This document shows positions 31,481 to 39,177 of a stretch of 48,546 bases of DNA, one piece after another (within the stretch, counting starts at the first letter, position 1; every line of letters begins with the position of its first letter). The position numbers and the translations under genes are program-made. Location of the stretch: the NCBI GenBank assembly GCA_016463765.1, contig JAEMQS010000030.1:1-48546 (forward strand). Direction: 5' to 3'. The notes under the pieces were generated by a model. That model saw only the letters and a list, made by a program, of their open reading frames with translations, was not told the origin of the DNA and searched no databases. The DNA comes from Solirubrobacteraceae bacterium (GTDB lineage Bacteria > Actinomycetota > Thermoleophilia > Solirubrobacterales > Solirubrobacteraceae).

Positions 31481-32236
31481 ATGGGCTCGGTCTACGCAGT
31501 CGCGAATCAGAAGGGCGGGGTGGGCAAGACCACCACCGCCGTGAACCTCGCTGCGTGCGTGGCCGAGGCGGGGTACCCGACCCTGCTCGTCGACGCCGAC
31601 TCGCAGGCCAACGCCACCGTCGGGCTGGGTCTTCCGAAGGACGGGACGCCGAGCCTCTACGAGGTCATCAGTGGCGAGGCGACCGCCGCCGAGGCGGTCC
31701 GCGACACCGCGGTGCCGAATCTCCAGCTCCTCCCGTCTCATCCCGACCTGGCGGGCGCGAACGTCGAGCTGCCGCGCCGCCCCGGCTCGGAGACCCTGCT
31801 CCGCGATGCGCTCGCGCCCCTGCGTGAGCGCTTCGCCTACATCTTCCTCGACTGCCCGCCATCGCTCGGGCCGCTGACGGTCAATGCGCTGGTGGCGGCC
31901 GACCGCGTCATCGTGCCCGTGCAGACGGAGTACTTCGCCCTCGAGGGCCTCGCGGGCCTCCTGGAGACCCTCCAGCTCATCCAGCGCACGCTGAACCCGC
32001 GGCTGACCGTGGCCGGCATGCTCCTGACGATGCACGACGGGCGCACGCGTCTGGCGCGTGACGTCGAGGATGAGGTCCGGTCGCACTTCCCCGACCTGGT
32101 CTTCGACACCGTCATCCCGCGGAACATCCGGATCAGCGAGGCACCGTCCTTCGGCCGCCCGGTGATTCATCACGACCCGCACTGCGTCGGTTCGGACGCG
32201 TACTTCGAGCTGGCCAAGGAGGTCGTCGCGCGATGA
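31481..32236 (+). CDS. parA: Chromosome partitioning ATPase ParA/Soj
   Basis: A 251-residue Walker-type ATPase that moves origin regions with ParB. The deviant Walker A motif is NQKGGVGKTTTAVN at about 9-22, the A' motif is LVDADSQANATVGLG and Walker B is YIFLDCPPSLG. The C-terminus has IPRNIRISEAPSFGRPV, typical of chromosomal Soj. There is no DNA-binding N-terminal extension, so it is the short chromosomal type. Its stop overlaps the parB ATG by 4 nt. Confidence 0.96.
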   Translation: MGSVYAVANQKGGVGKTTTAVNLAACVAEAGYPTLLVDADSQANATVGLGLPKDGTPSLYEVISGEATAAEAVRDTAVPNLQLLPSHPDLAGANVELPRRPGSETLLRDALAPLRERFAYIFLDCPPSLGPLTVNALVAADRVIVPVQTEYFALEGLAGLLETLQLIQRTLNPRLTVAGMLLTMHDGRTRLARDVEDEVRSHFPDLVFDTVIPRNIRISEAPSFGRPVIHHDPHCVGSDAYFELAKEVVAR

Positions 32237-33126
32237 GCAAGTCCCGGGGGATGGGCCGCGGCCTGGCGGCGATCCTCGCCGTCTCGGAGGAGGGTGAGGT
32301 CCAGGGCGACGAGCTGCGCGAGCTGCCCACCGACCTCATCGTCCCGAACCCCAACCAGCCCCGCCGGCACTTCGACGAGGCCGCGCTCCAGGCACTGGCT
32401 GACTCCCTGGAGTCCCGCGGCGTCCTGCAGCCGGTCCTCGTGCGCCCGGTGGCCGGCGGGACCTACGAGCTCGTGGCCGGCGAGCGGCGGTGGCGCGCGT
32501 CGAAGCTCGCGGGCCTGGAGCAGATCCCCGCGCTCATCCGAGAGCGTGACGACGCCCAGGCGCTCGAGGTCGCGCTCATCGAGAACATGGCCCGCGAGGA
32601 CCTCAACCCGGTCGAGGAGGCGCGCGCCTGCGCCGCCCTCGTCGAGGAGCTGGGGCTCACCCGCGAGGAGGTCGGCCGTCGTGTCGGTCGCAGCCGTGTC
32701 GCGGTTTCGAACCTGCTGCGCCTGCTGGACCTGCCCGACGAGGTCCTGGATCTGCTCGAGCGCGGAGACCTCACCGAAGGCCACGGACGCGCGCTCCTGC
32801 TGGCCGAGGATCACAGCGACCGCAAGCGGCTCGGGCGAACCGCGGCCACCGAGGGATGGTCGGTGCGGGTGGTCGAGGAGCGTGCCCGGCAGGCGAATGA
32901 GCCCGTATCCACGGGGCCTGGGCCCAAACGGTCCGGCGCGCGAGGCGGCGTGCATCCCGATCAGGCGGCCGCCGCGACGGAGATCGAGGACGCGCTCGGC
33001 GCCGCCCTGGGCACCGAGGTCCGGGTCCGCCCGAAGGGCACCGGCTACCGCATCGAGCTCGCCGTGGCCGACGTCGACGAGGCGCTGGAACTGGCCTCGA
33101 GGCTCGGCGCTCGCACCCCCGCGTGA
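32233..33126 (+). CDS. parB: Chromosome partitioning protein ParB/Spo0J
   Basis: A 297-residue CTP-dependent clamp that loads at parS. It starts MSKSRGMGRGLAAIL. The CTPase and N-engagement region has LPTDLIVPNPNQPRRHFDE, ELVAGERRWRA and IENMAREDLNP. The helix-turn-helix reads TREEVGRRVGRSRVAVSNLLRLL. A linker and a C-terminal dimerisation domain close it (GYRIELAVADVDEALELA). All motif residues look normal, so a standard parS is expected; only a split version is seen in this window. Confidence 0.96.
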   Translation: MSKSRGMGRGLAAILAVSEEGEVQGDELRELPTDLIVPNPNQPRRHFDEAALQALADSLESRGVLQPVLVRPVAGGTYELVAGERRWRASKLAGLEQIPALIRERDDAQALEVALIENMAREDLNPVEEARACAALVEELGLTREEVGRRVGRSRVAVSNLLRLLDLPDEVLDLLERGDLTEGHGRALLLAEDHSDRKRLGRTAATEGWSVRVVEERARQANEPVSTGPGPKRSGARGGVHPDQAAAATEIEDALGAALGTEVRVRPKGTGYRIELAVADVDEALELASRLGARTPA

Positions 33127-33144
33127 CGTTCGTCGCGCGGCCGC

Positions 33145-33150
33145 TATCAT
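33145..33150 (+). promoter_or_regulatory. -10 element TATCAT of tRNA-Ile
   Basis: TATCAT ends 10 nt before the mature tRNA 5' end. A TGACG string about 15-17 nt upstream may act as the -35, within the parB stop region. Confidence 0.45.
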
Positions 33151-33160
33151 GCCCTGCCCC

Positions 33161-33234
33161 GGGCGATTAGCTCAGTTGGTTAGAGCGCGTCTCTGATAAG
33201 GACGAGGTCCCAGGTTCGAATCCTGGATCGCCCA
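33161..33234 (+). tRNA. tRNA-Ile (anticodon GAU)
   Basis: A full cloverleaf. The acceptor stem GGGCGAT pairs with ATCGCCC and the discriminator is A. The D stem is GCTC/GAGC with the loop AGTTGGTTA. The anticodon stem CGTCT/GGACG encloses CTGATAA with GAT as anticodon. The T stem CCAGG/CCTGG encloses TTCGAAT. The CCA end is not encoded. It stands alone rather than in an rRNA operon. Confidence 0.96.
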
Positions 33235-33239
33235 TGTAG

Positions 33240-33260
33240 CGGCTCCGCATCGCGGGGCCG
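33240..33260 (+). terminator. Hairpin after tRNA-Ile
   Basis: CGGCTCC (33240-33246) pairs with GGGGCCG (33254-33260), with one G-T pair and a 7-nt loop, 5 nt after the tRNA. I see nothing further in the remaining gap up to 33447. Confidence 0.5.
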
Positions 33261-33447
33261 TTGCGCGTTCTGGGCCGCGCGTTGCGCCGCCGCCAGGCGC
33301 GAGACGGCCAGATCGCGTCTCCGGGGCGCTCGCTCGGAACGCTCTTGCGTCGGTAGGGCATCGTGTCCAGAGAATCGGCACCGCGCGCACCACGGAGTGT
33401 CAGCCCGGCGCACACCGATGTGTCGCATCGCTGACAGTCGCTGCCGC

Positions 33448-33453
33448 TAGGGT
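33448..33453 (+). promoter_or_regulatory. -10 element TAGGGT of the zinc-ribbon gene
   Basis: TAGGGT ends 8 nt before the ATG at 33462, with no ribosome site. Confidence 0.4.
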
Positions 33454-33461
33454 CCGCGCGC

Positions 33462-34001
33462 ATGGACGATCCGGAGCGCCTCGCCTTCCAGCCACCGCTG
33501 CCCGGCAACGCCCTGGAGGCGACGGTGACATTCCTCGCGGCGCGCGGCGGCCTGGCGCCGGGCTACCGGACCGCCCGCCGGTCCGAAGCCACCCACGCCG
33601 AGATTCGGACGACCGGGCTCAGCGGCAAGACCGACGAGCGACGCCTCACCCGCGAGGAAGCCGAGGCGTGGCTCGCCGAGGTCGAGGAGCTTCAGCGCCG
33701 TCATCAGCGCCTCGACGCCGAGCAGCGGGGACGACGAGAAGAACTGCTCGCCGAGCGCGACGAGGTTGCGGCGACCATCTCCCTGGACTGCCCGCGGTGC
33801 GGCGTCCCGCGCGAGCACACCGGCCGCCAGCACCTGATGATCGCCGGGGCACCAGAGGAGCTGGGCCGGACCGGTGAGCACCTGGCGATGGCGCGACCTT
33901 CGGCCATGGTGCTGGAGCTCTACGCGTGCCCCCGGTGCGGCTCGGTCGAGTTCTTCCGCCCGCTGCTGCCCCACCCGCTGCGCCCTGACCCGTCGGGGTA
34001 G
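33462..34001 (+). CDS. Coiled-coil and zinc-ribbon protein of unknown function
   Basis: A 179-residue protein not recognised as a named family. Residues about 60-105 form a charged helix likely to be a coiled coil (REEAEAWLAEVEELQRR and on). Two CPRCG knuckles at about 110-114 and 155-159 can bind one zinc as a split ribbon. Between them is a segment with HTGRQHLMIAG. Nothing suggests an enzyme; DNA, RNA or protein binding is possible. A leaderless promoter supports the ATG. The next gene is also on the plus strand with its own -10, so no operon is implied. Confidence 0.75.
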   Translation: MDDPERLAFQPPLPGNALEATVTFLAARGGLAPGYRTARRSEATHAEIRTTGLSGKTDERRLTREEAEAWLAEVEELQRRHQRLDAEQRGRREELLAERDEVAATISLDCPRCGVPREHTGRQHLMIAGAPEELGRTGEHLAMARPSAMVLELYACPRCGSVEFFRPLLPHPLRPDPSG

Positions 34002-34018
34002 CGGCACTCCTCGACGCG

Positions 34019-34024
34019 TACCCT
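34019..34024 (+). promoter_or_regulatory. -10 element TACCCT of the FAD oxidoreductase gene
   Basis: TACCCT ends 6 nt before the ATG at 34031, so transcription would start at or next to the codon. Confidence 0.45.
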
Positions 34025-34030
34025 TCCCGC

Positions 34031-35419
34031 ATGCGCCACACCGCTGACGGCTGGTGGGCTGAGGAGGCCGGGTTCAGCCCGGCTCGGCCGCCCCTGAGGG
34101 AACCGCTCGACGCCGACCTCGTGATCGTCGGGGGAGGGTTCACGGGGCTGTGGACGGCGTGGCGGGCCCTGGAGCTCGATCCCGCCTGCCGGATCGTCCT
34201 CTTGGAGCGCGACCGGTGCGGCCACGGTCCGAGTGGGCGCAACGGCGGCTTCTGCAAGGGACTCTGGATGAACCTGCCCGCGCTCGTCGCGCACCATGGC
34301 GACGACGGCGCGCTCGCCGTGGCCCAAGCGTGCGAGGACGCGGTCACGGCCATCGGCGGCTGGTGCCGGGACGAGGGCGTCGACGCGTGGTTTCGCACCG
34401 GGGGGTTCCTCAGTGTGTCCACGAGCCCGCTGCTCGATCCCGTCCACGCCGACACCGTCGCGGAGGCCCGGCGCCTCGGGGTGCCCGACAAGGCACAGGC
34501 GCTCGATCCGGACGCGACGCGGTCCCGCTTCGCCGGTCCCGCTGTCCGCGGCGGCGTCCTGGTGCCGGGCGCCACGATCCAGCCCGCGCGGCTCGTGCGG
34601 GCCCTGCGCGACCGGCTGATCGACCAGGGCGTCGCGTTGTTCGAGCACAGCCCCGCGCTCGCGGTCGACGAGTTCTCCGACCGCGTGCTGGTCCGGACCG
34701 TGCATGGCACGGTCCGTGCGGCCCGCGCCGTGCTGGCCGCCGGCCCGGCCCTCGGCAGCACCCGCCCGCTGCGCCGCCGGCTCACGATCGGGTCCAGCCA
34801 CGCGATCGTCACGGAGCCGGTCCCGGACGTCCTGGCCCACTACGGCTGGACCGGCGGCGAGGCCGTCGTGGACCGCCGCACCCTCCTGGACTACCTGCGC
34901 ACGACGCCCGACGGCCGGATCGTCTCCGGCTGGGGCGGCGGGCGCCCCGCGGCCGGCGCGCGACTGCACGGCCCCGTGTGGTGCGACCCGGCGGCACTGG
35001 ACCGCGCCGCAAGGCATCTCCTGGAGCTGATGCCGGAGGTTCGTGGCCGAACCATCGAGCAGGGCTGGGGCGGGCCGATCGACATCTCACCCTCGACGTT
35101 GCCCTCTGTCGTGCCACTCGGCCCGCGTGTCGACGCGGCCTACGGCTTCACCGGGCGCGGCGTCGGCCCCACGCGCCTGGTCGGGGAGATCCTCGCGGCC
35201 CGCGCGCTCGGGCACGCCGACGACCGCACCCGCCTGCCGATCGTCGGCCCCGCGCGCGGCAGCGTGCCCCCGGAGCCGATCCGCTGGCTCGGGGCGACCC
35301 TGGTGCGTGCAGCGCTCATCCGCAAGGACGACGACGAGGCCGCGGGCCGTCGCGCGGGTGCCGCCGAGCGGTTCGTGGCGGGCCTCCCGGGGCGCCTCGG
35401 GATCACGGTCGGACGCTGA
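34031..35419 (+). CDS. FAD-dependent oxidoreductase of the DAO family
   Basis: A 462-residue flavoenzyme resembling glycine/D-amino-acid or gamma-glutamylputrescine oxidases. The FAD-binding Rossmann motif DLVIVGGGFTGLWTA is at about 29-43, followed by LLERDRCGHGPSGRNGGF, which matches the flavin-contact region. The C-terminal part has a GFTGRGVGPTRLVGEILA segment that usually closes the FAD site. The substrate cannot be named. The aminotransferase and Ddl pair nearby makes an amino-acid substrate attractive, but that is inference only. It has its own leaderless promoter. Confidence 0.88.
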   Translation: MRHTADGWWAEEAGFSPARPPLREPLDADLVIVGGGFTGLWTAWRALELDPACRIVLLERDRCGHGPSGRNGGFCKGLWMNLPALVAHHGDDGALAVAQACEDAVTAIGGWCRDEGVDAWFRTGGFLSVSTSPLLDPVHADTVAEARRLGVPDKAQALDPDATRSRFAGPAVRGGVLVPGATIQPARLVRALRDRLIDQGVALFEHSPALAVDEFSDRVLVRTVHGTVRAARAVLAAGPALGSTRPLRRRLTIGSSHAIVTEPVPDVLAHYGWTGGEAVVDRRTLLDYLRTTPDGRIVSGWGGGRPAAGARLHGPVWCDPAALDRAARHLLELMPEVRGRTIEQGWGGPIDISPSTLPSVVPLGPRVDAAYGFTGRGVGPTRLVGEILAARALGHADDRTRLPIVGPARGSVPPEPIRWLGATLVRAALIRKDDDEAAGRRAGAAERFVAGLPGRLGITVGR

Positions 35420-35464
35420 GCGCGACGTGCGCGGAGGCCGGGATTGGGGGCCCACCCCGACGGC

Positions 35465-35470
35465 TATGCT
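35465..35470 (+). promoter_or_regulatory. -10 element TATGCT of the bifunctional nuclease gene
   Basis: TATGCT ends 7 nt before GTG 35478. The ATG at 35466 is inside the hexamer and so is unlikely to be the start. Confidence 0.45.
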
Positions 35471-35477
35471 TCAGCGC

Positions 35478-35963
35478 GTGCAGGAGATGGTCATCTACGG
35501 CGTCAGCTTCGACATGGTCGGCAAGCAGCCCATCGTGCTCCTGAAGACCGTCGACTCCAACAAGTTCCTCCCGATCTGGATCGGGCACCCGGAGGCGGCG
35601 GCGATCCTCATGAAGCTGCAGGGCGCGAGCACGCCCCGGCCCATGACGCACGACCTGCTCGTCGACATGCTCGGCGAGCTCGAGGCGAAGTGCACCCAGG
35701 TGGTCGTCACCGAGCTGAAGGACAACACGTTCTTCGCCCAGATCACGCTCTCCATCAACGGCCGCGAGATCGAGATCGACTCCCGCCCGTCGGACGCGCT
35801 CGCGCTGGCGGTCCGCTCCGGCGCGCCGATCTTCGCCGCCGAGGACGTCATCGCCGAGTCCGCGATCGAGTTCGAGCACGAGGTCGAGGACACCGAGGAG
35901 GTCGTCGAGAAGTTCAAGGACTTCCTCGACCAGGTCTCCCCCGAGGACTTCGCCGGCGAGTAG
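35478..35963 (+). CDS. Bifunctional nuclease (DUF151) family protein
   Basis: A 161-residue protein. The DUF151/BFN domain spans residues 1-130: GVSFDMVGKQPIVLLK, LPIWIGHPEAAAI, RPMTHDLLVDML, then IDSRPSDALALAVRSGAPIF. A C-terminal acidic helix of about 30 residues replaces the UVR-type domain seen in plants. Family members have DNase and RNase activity in plants; in bacteria the function is not settled. The start is set by the leaderless promoter. The next gene begins 7 nt after the stop, so the two form an operon. Confidence 0.9.
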   Translation: MQEMVIYGVSFDMVGKQPIVLLKTVDSNKFLPIWIGHPEAAAILMKLQGASTPRPMTHDLLVDMLGELEAKCTQVVVTELKDNTFFAQITLSINGREIEIDSRPSDALALAVRSGAPIFAAEDVIAESAIEFEHEVEDTEEVVEKFKDFLDQVSPEDFAGE

Positions 35964-35970
35964 GACGCTC

Positions 35971-36246
35971 TTGGCGGAAGCCGAGCAGCAGCGCTGGGCC
36001 CAGGAGATCGCCGATCTCCGCCGTCGCGTCACCGCGCTCGAGGCCACGCTGTCGGCCGTGGTGGCCCACACCGGGTACACGCCGCCCGTTGAGCCTGAGA
36101 TCCCGCCGCAGGCACAGGCCCAGCTCGACCGCGGGAACCGCGCGGGGGCGATCGCCGAGTACGCCAAGGCGCGCGGCGTGAGCCGGTACCTGGCCGAGCA
36201 GGCGATCGACGCGGCTACGCCGCGAGGTCCAGCAGCCGCTGGATGA
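35971..36246 (+). CDS. Small protein: coiled coil plus ribosomal L12 C-terminal-like motif
   Basis: A 91-residue protein starting at TTG. Residues about 5-32 form a heptad helix (QEIADLRRRVTALEATLSAVV). Residues about 50-85 (LDRGNRAGAIAEYAKARGVSRYLAEQAIDA) resemble the short helix-turn-helix part of the bL12 C-terminal domain, a module reused in small membrane or regulatory proteins. It follows the bifunctional nuclease gene by 7 nt and overlaps the end of the convergent second ddl gene by 32 nt. The function is unknown. Confidence 0.7.
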   Translation: MAEAEQQRWAQEIADLRRRVTALEATLSAVVAHTGYTPPVEPEIPPQAQAQLDRGNRAGAIAEYAKARGVSRYLAEQAIDAATPRGPAAAG

Positions 36247-37138
36247 GCTCGTCGTAGCTGATGCCCGCCGCCTCGGCGGCCTGGGGCAGCAGCGAGATGT
36301 CCGTCAGACCGGGAATCGCGTTGGCCTCGAGCACGTGGAGGTCCCCGGTCTCCTCGGAGAGCATCACGTCCACGCGCGCCATCCCGCGCATCCCCAGCAC
36401 GTCCCACACGCGGACGGCCAGCTCCTGTGCCGCCTCGGTGACGCCGTCGGGCAGCTGGGCCGGGCACACGAACTCGGTCTGCCCGACGGTGTAGCGGGCC
36501 TCGAAGTCGTACCGCTCGCCGACGGGGACGGCCTCGACGATCGGCAGCGCCTCGCCGTCGAGGACCGAGATCGCCAGGTCCGGCCCGTGCACGAAGCGCT
36601 CCAGCAGCACCTTGTCGTCGTACGAGAACGCCGCGAGCAGCGCGGCCGGCACGGCACCCGCGTTGTCGGCGAACTTGATCCCCAGCGCGGACCCCTGCCC
36701 GGCGGGCTTCACGACGATCGGGAAGTCGAGTCGCTCCTCGATCTCCGGCAGCGCGTTCGCCGCCCCGAGCGCCTTGAACGCGGTCTCCGTGAACGCGAAG
36801 AAGTCCGGCGTCGGGATCCCCGCGTCGCGGAACGCGTGCTTGGCGAGCACCTTGTCGAAGCTCCGGATGCACGCGCTGATGCCCGAGCCCGTGTACGGCA
36901 CCCCGACGAGCTCCAGGAGCTCCTGCACGGTGCCGTCCTCGCCGTCGCGGCCGTGGAGCGCGATGAACGCGACATCCGGTCGCACGTCGCGCAGACGGTC
37001 GACGAGGTCCGGACCGACGTCGATGACCACGACGTCGTGGCCCAGGCGTTCCAGGGCGTCGGTCACCCGCGCGCCGGATCGCAGGGAGACCTGTCGCTCC
37101 AGCGACCGCCCGCCCTGGAGGACCGCGACGCGGCTCAC
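36215..37138 (-). CDS. Second, divergent D-alanine--D-alanine ligase family protein
   Basis: A 307-residue ATP-grasp ligase only distantly related to the first Ddl. GGRSLERQVS keeps the catalytic Glu, FIALHGRDGEDGT and VLEANAIPGLT keep the metal site, and YDFEARY keeps the omega-loop tyrosine. The serine of the GSSVG motif is replaced: here GQGSALGI. That Ser is part of the Glu-Ser-Tyr network of known Ddl enzymes, so altered substrate use is possible. The GTG overlaps the aminotransferase stop by 4 nt. The end overlaps a convergent small gene by 32 nt. It may join D-Ala to another acceptor or make a different dipeptide; this is inference. Confidence 0.88.
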   Translation of the reverse strand: MSRVAVLQGGRSLERQVSLRSGARVTDALERLGHDVVVIDVGPDLVDRLRDVRPDVAFIALHGRDGEDGTVQELLELVGVPYTGSGISACIRSFDKVLAKHAFRDAGIPTPDFFAFTETAFKALGAANALPEIEERLDFPIVVKPAGQGSALGIKFADNAGAVPAALLAAFSYDDKVLLERFVHGPDLAISVLDGEALPIVEAVPVGERYDFEARYTVGQTEFVCPAQLPDGVTEAAQELAVRVWDVLGMRGMARVDVMLSEETGDLHVLEANAIPGLTDISLLPQAAEAAGISYDELIQRLLDLAA

Positions 37139-38523
37139 GCCGAGCTCGAACCCGTGCCGCGCTCGCCCTCGCGGCGCGGCAGATGCAGGACGTCGGCGAG
37201 CGCGGGGTCGACCTCGGCCGGCGCGGGCTCGGCGGGCGGCGGGACCGCGCGGTGCGTGCCCGTCAGCGTGCCGTAGAACTCGACCTGCTCGCGGATGACC
37301 TCGCCGATGCGCCGGACGCCCTCGCGGATGTCGGCGTCGCCCACCATGCTGAAGTTCATCCGCATCGACGACCCGCCGCGCCCGTCGAGGTACGCCGCGC
37401 GTCCCGGGACGAACGCGACGTTCTCCTGCAGCGCCCGCGCCAGAAGGTCGGTGGTGTCGATGTAGTCAGGGAGTGTCACCCAGAGGAAGAGCCCGCCGTG
37501 CGGCACGCTCCACGTCGCCTCCGGCGGGAAGTGCTCGGTCAGCGCTTCGAGCATGACGTCGCGGCGGCCGCGGTAGAGCTCGCGCAGCGAGTCGAGGTAC
37601 GCGCGCCACTGTCCCGGGATCGAGAAGTACTCGGCGACGAACAGCTGGGTCATCGACGACGAGTTCAGGTCGGCGCCCTGCTTGCCGACGTTCATCTTCT
37701 GCAGCACGGGGCGCGGCGCCACCGCCCAGCCGATCCGCAGGCCCGGCGCCAGGATCTTCGAGAACGTCCCGAGGTAGATGACGAAGTCGCCGCCGTCCAG
37801 CGACCGCAGGGTGGGCAGCGGCTCGCCCTCGTAGCGCAGCAGCCCGTACGGGTTGTCCTCGAGCACCAGCAGCTCGCGCTCGCGGGCGATGGACACCAGG
37901 CGCTGGCGGCGCGGGAGCGACATCGTCACGCCGCCCGGGTTGTGGAAGTTCGGGATCGTGTAGATGAACTTCGGGCGGCGTCCCTCGGCCTCGAGGCGAT
38001 CGAGCGTCTCCTCGAGGAGGTCGATCTTCATCCCGTCCTCGTCGAGGTCGATCTGCACGACGTCGGCCTGGTAGGCGCTGAAGGCGGGAACCGCGCCCGG
38101 GTAGGTCGGGGCCTCGGCGATGATCACGTCGCCCGGGTCGACCAGCGTCTTGCAGACGAGATCGATGACCTGCTGTCCCCCGGTGGTGACGAGGACGTCG
38201 TCGGGGTCGATCCCGTCGGTGCCCTCGGCGGCCATCACCTCGGCGATGACCTCCTTCGTCGCCGACAGCCCCTCGGTGGGGGCGTATTGCAGCGCGCGCG
38301 CCGTCACGGTCGCGGCCATCTGGGCGGTGACCTTCGCGAACAGCTCGGGCGGGAACGTCGACGTGTCCGGCAGCCCGCCGGCGAGCGAGATGACCTCGGG
38401 CCGCTCGGTGATCGCCATGAGATCGCGCATGGCCGAGGACGTCATGACGCGGGTGCGAGATGCGAACAGCCCGGCGTACCGCTCGAGGTCGCGCGCCGAC
38501 GAGCGTGACGAGCTCCGGTTCAT
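37135..38523 (-). CDS. PLP-dependent class I/II aminotransferase
   Basis: A 462-residue aminotransferase of the 2-aminoadipate/MocR-like class without an HTH part. ISLAGGLPDTSTFPPE is near residue 40, TTGGQQVIDLV binds the cofactor phosphate region, IPNFHNPGGVTMS carries the Asn, LEDNPYGLLRYEG the Asp/Tyr, and YLGTFSKILAPGLRIGW the Schiff-base lysine. The ATG at 38523 gives an N-terminus like relatives. A GTG at 38571 has TACCGT 7 nt upstream and would add 16 residues. It is coupled to the divergent ddl by 4 nt, so both probably act in one amino-acid pathway. The substrate is unknown. Confidence 0.92.
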   Translation of the reverse strand: MNRSSSRSSARDLERYAGLFASRTRVMTSSAMRDLMAITERPEVISLAGGLPDTSTFPPELFAKVTAQMAATVTARALQYAPTEGLSATKEVIAEVMAAEGTDGIDPDDVLVTTGGQQVIDLVCKTLVDPGDVIIAEAPTYPGAVPAFSAYQADVVQIDLDEDGMKIDLLEETLDRLEAEGRRPKFIYTIPNFHNPGGVTMSLPRRQRLVSIARERELLVLEDNPYGLLRYEGEPLPTLRSLDGGDFVIYLGTFSKILAPGLRIGWAVAPRPVLQKMNVGKQGADLNSSSMTQLFVAEYFSIPGQWRAYLDSLRELYRGRRDVMLEALTEHFPPEATWSVPHGGLFLWVTLPDYIDTTDLLARALQENVAFVPGRAAYLDGRGGSSMRMNFSMVGDADIREGVRRIGEVIREQVEFYGTLTGTHRAVPPPAEPAPAEVDPALADVLHLPRREGERGTGSSSA

Positions 38524-38592
38524 GGACACCGGTTCGCCACGAGTCGGACGGTCCCTGTCGTCTATCGTCACCGGCCGCACGGTATCGAACCC

Positions 38593-39177
38593 ATGAACTT
38601 CTTCTTCGACCTCCTCCAGGGCGCCGGCATCGGCGGCGCCTCCGGCATTCGGCCCTTCCTCCCGGCGCTCGTCACGGGCGGGCTGGCCACGAGCGACATC
38701 GCCGTCGACTTCGACGGCACCGCGTTCGCGTTCCTGGAGTCGCCGGTCTTCCTCATCGTCCTCGTGTTCGCCGCGGCGGTCACCGTCGCGCTCGAGCAGC
38801 GCGGCGCGATCGGCGAGCCGCTGGGCCAGGGCCTGCTCGCGATCGGGATCATCCTCGGCGCGCTCCTGGCCGCCGGGTCCCTGGACGACCGCTTCGACAT
38901 CTGGTGGCCCGGCCTGCTCGTCGGCGGTGCCGCCGCGGCGCTGCTCGGGATCGCCTCACGGCAGCTGCTCGGCCGCGTCCGCCAGCGCCTGGAGGAGGAC
39001 GAGCAGTCGTTCCTGCTGCTCTACTCGGCGGGCACGGCGCTGCTCGTCACCGGCGCCTCGCTCCTGTTCCCGCCCCTGGCGCTCGTCGCGCTCATCGCCG
39101 GCGCCTGGCTGCTGATCGCCTCGCGCAAGCGCGCGGGGGAGAAGTACGCCGGCCTGCGGATCCTGAACCGCCCGTGA
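38593..39177 (+). CDS. DUF4126 family membrane protein
   Basis: A 194-residue integral membrane protein with about five hydrophobic segments. The family start is visible: LQGAGIGGASGIRPFLPALV. A charged stretch (RVRQRLEEDEQS) lies between later helices. The function is unknown. A TATCGT at 38563-38568 may be the -10, giving a short leader, but no ribosome site is seen. The stop overlaps the GTG of the phosphodiesterase gene by 4 nt, so the two are translated together. It is divergent from the aminotransferase gene with a gap of about 70 nt. Confidence 0.85.
   Translation: MNFFFDLLQGAGIGGASGIRPFLPALVTGGLATSDIAVDFDGTAFAFLESPVFLIVLVFAAAVTVALEQRGAIGEPLGQGLLAIGIILGALLAAGSLDDRFDIWWPGLLVGGAAAALLGIASRQLLGRVRQRLEEDEQSFLLLYSAGTALLVTGASLLFPPLALVALIAGAWLLIASRKRAGEKYAGLRILNRP

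Noticed and set aside
33172..33508. Minus-strand frames over the tRNA-Ile and the following gap
   Set aside because: They read through the tRNA gene and lack ribosome sites and domains; the resemblance to annotated peptides is the usual tRNA antisense artefact.
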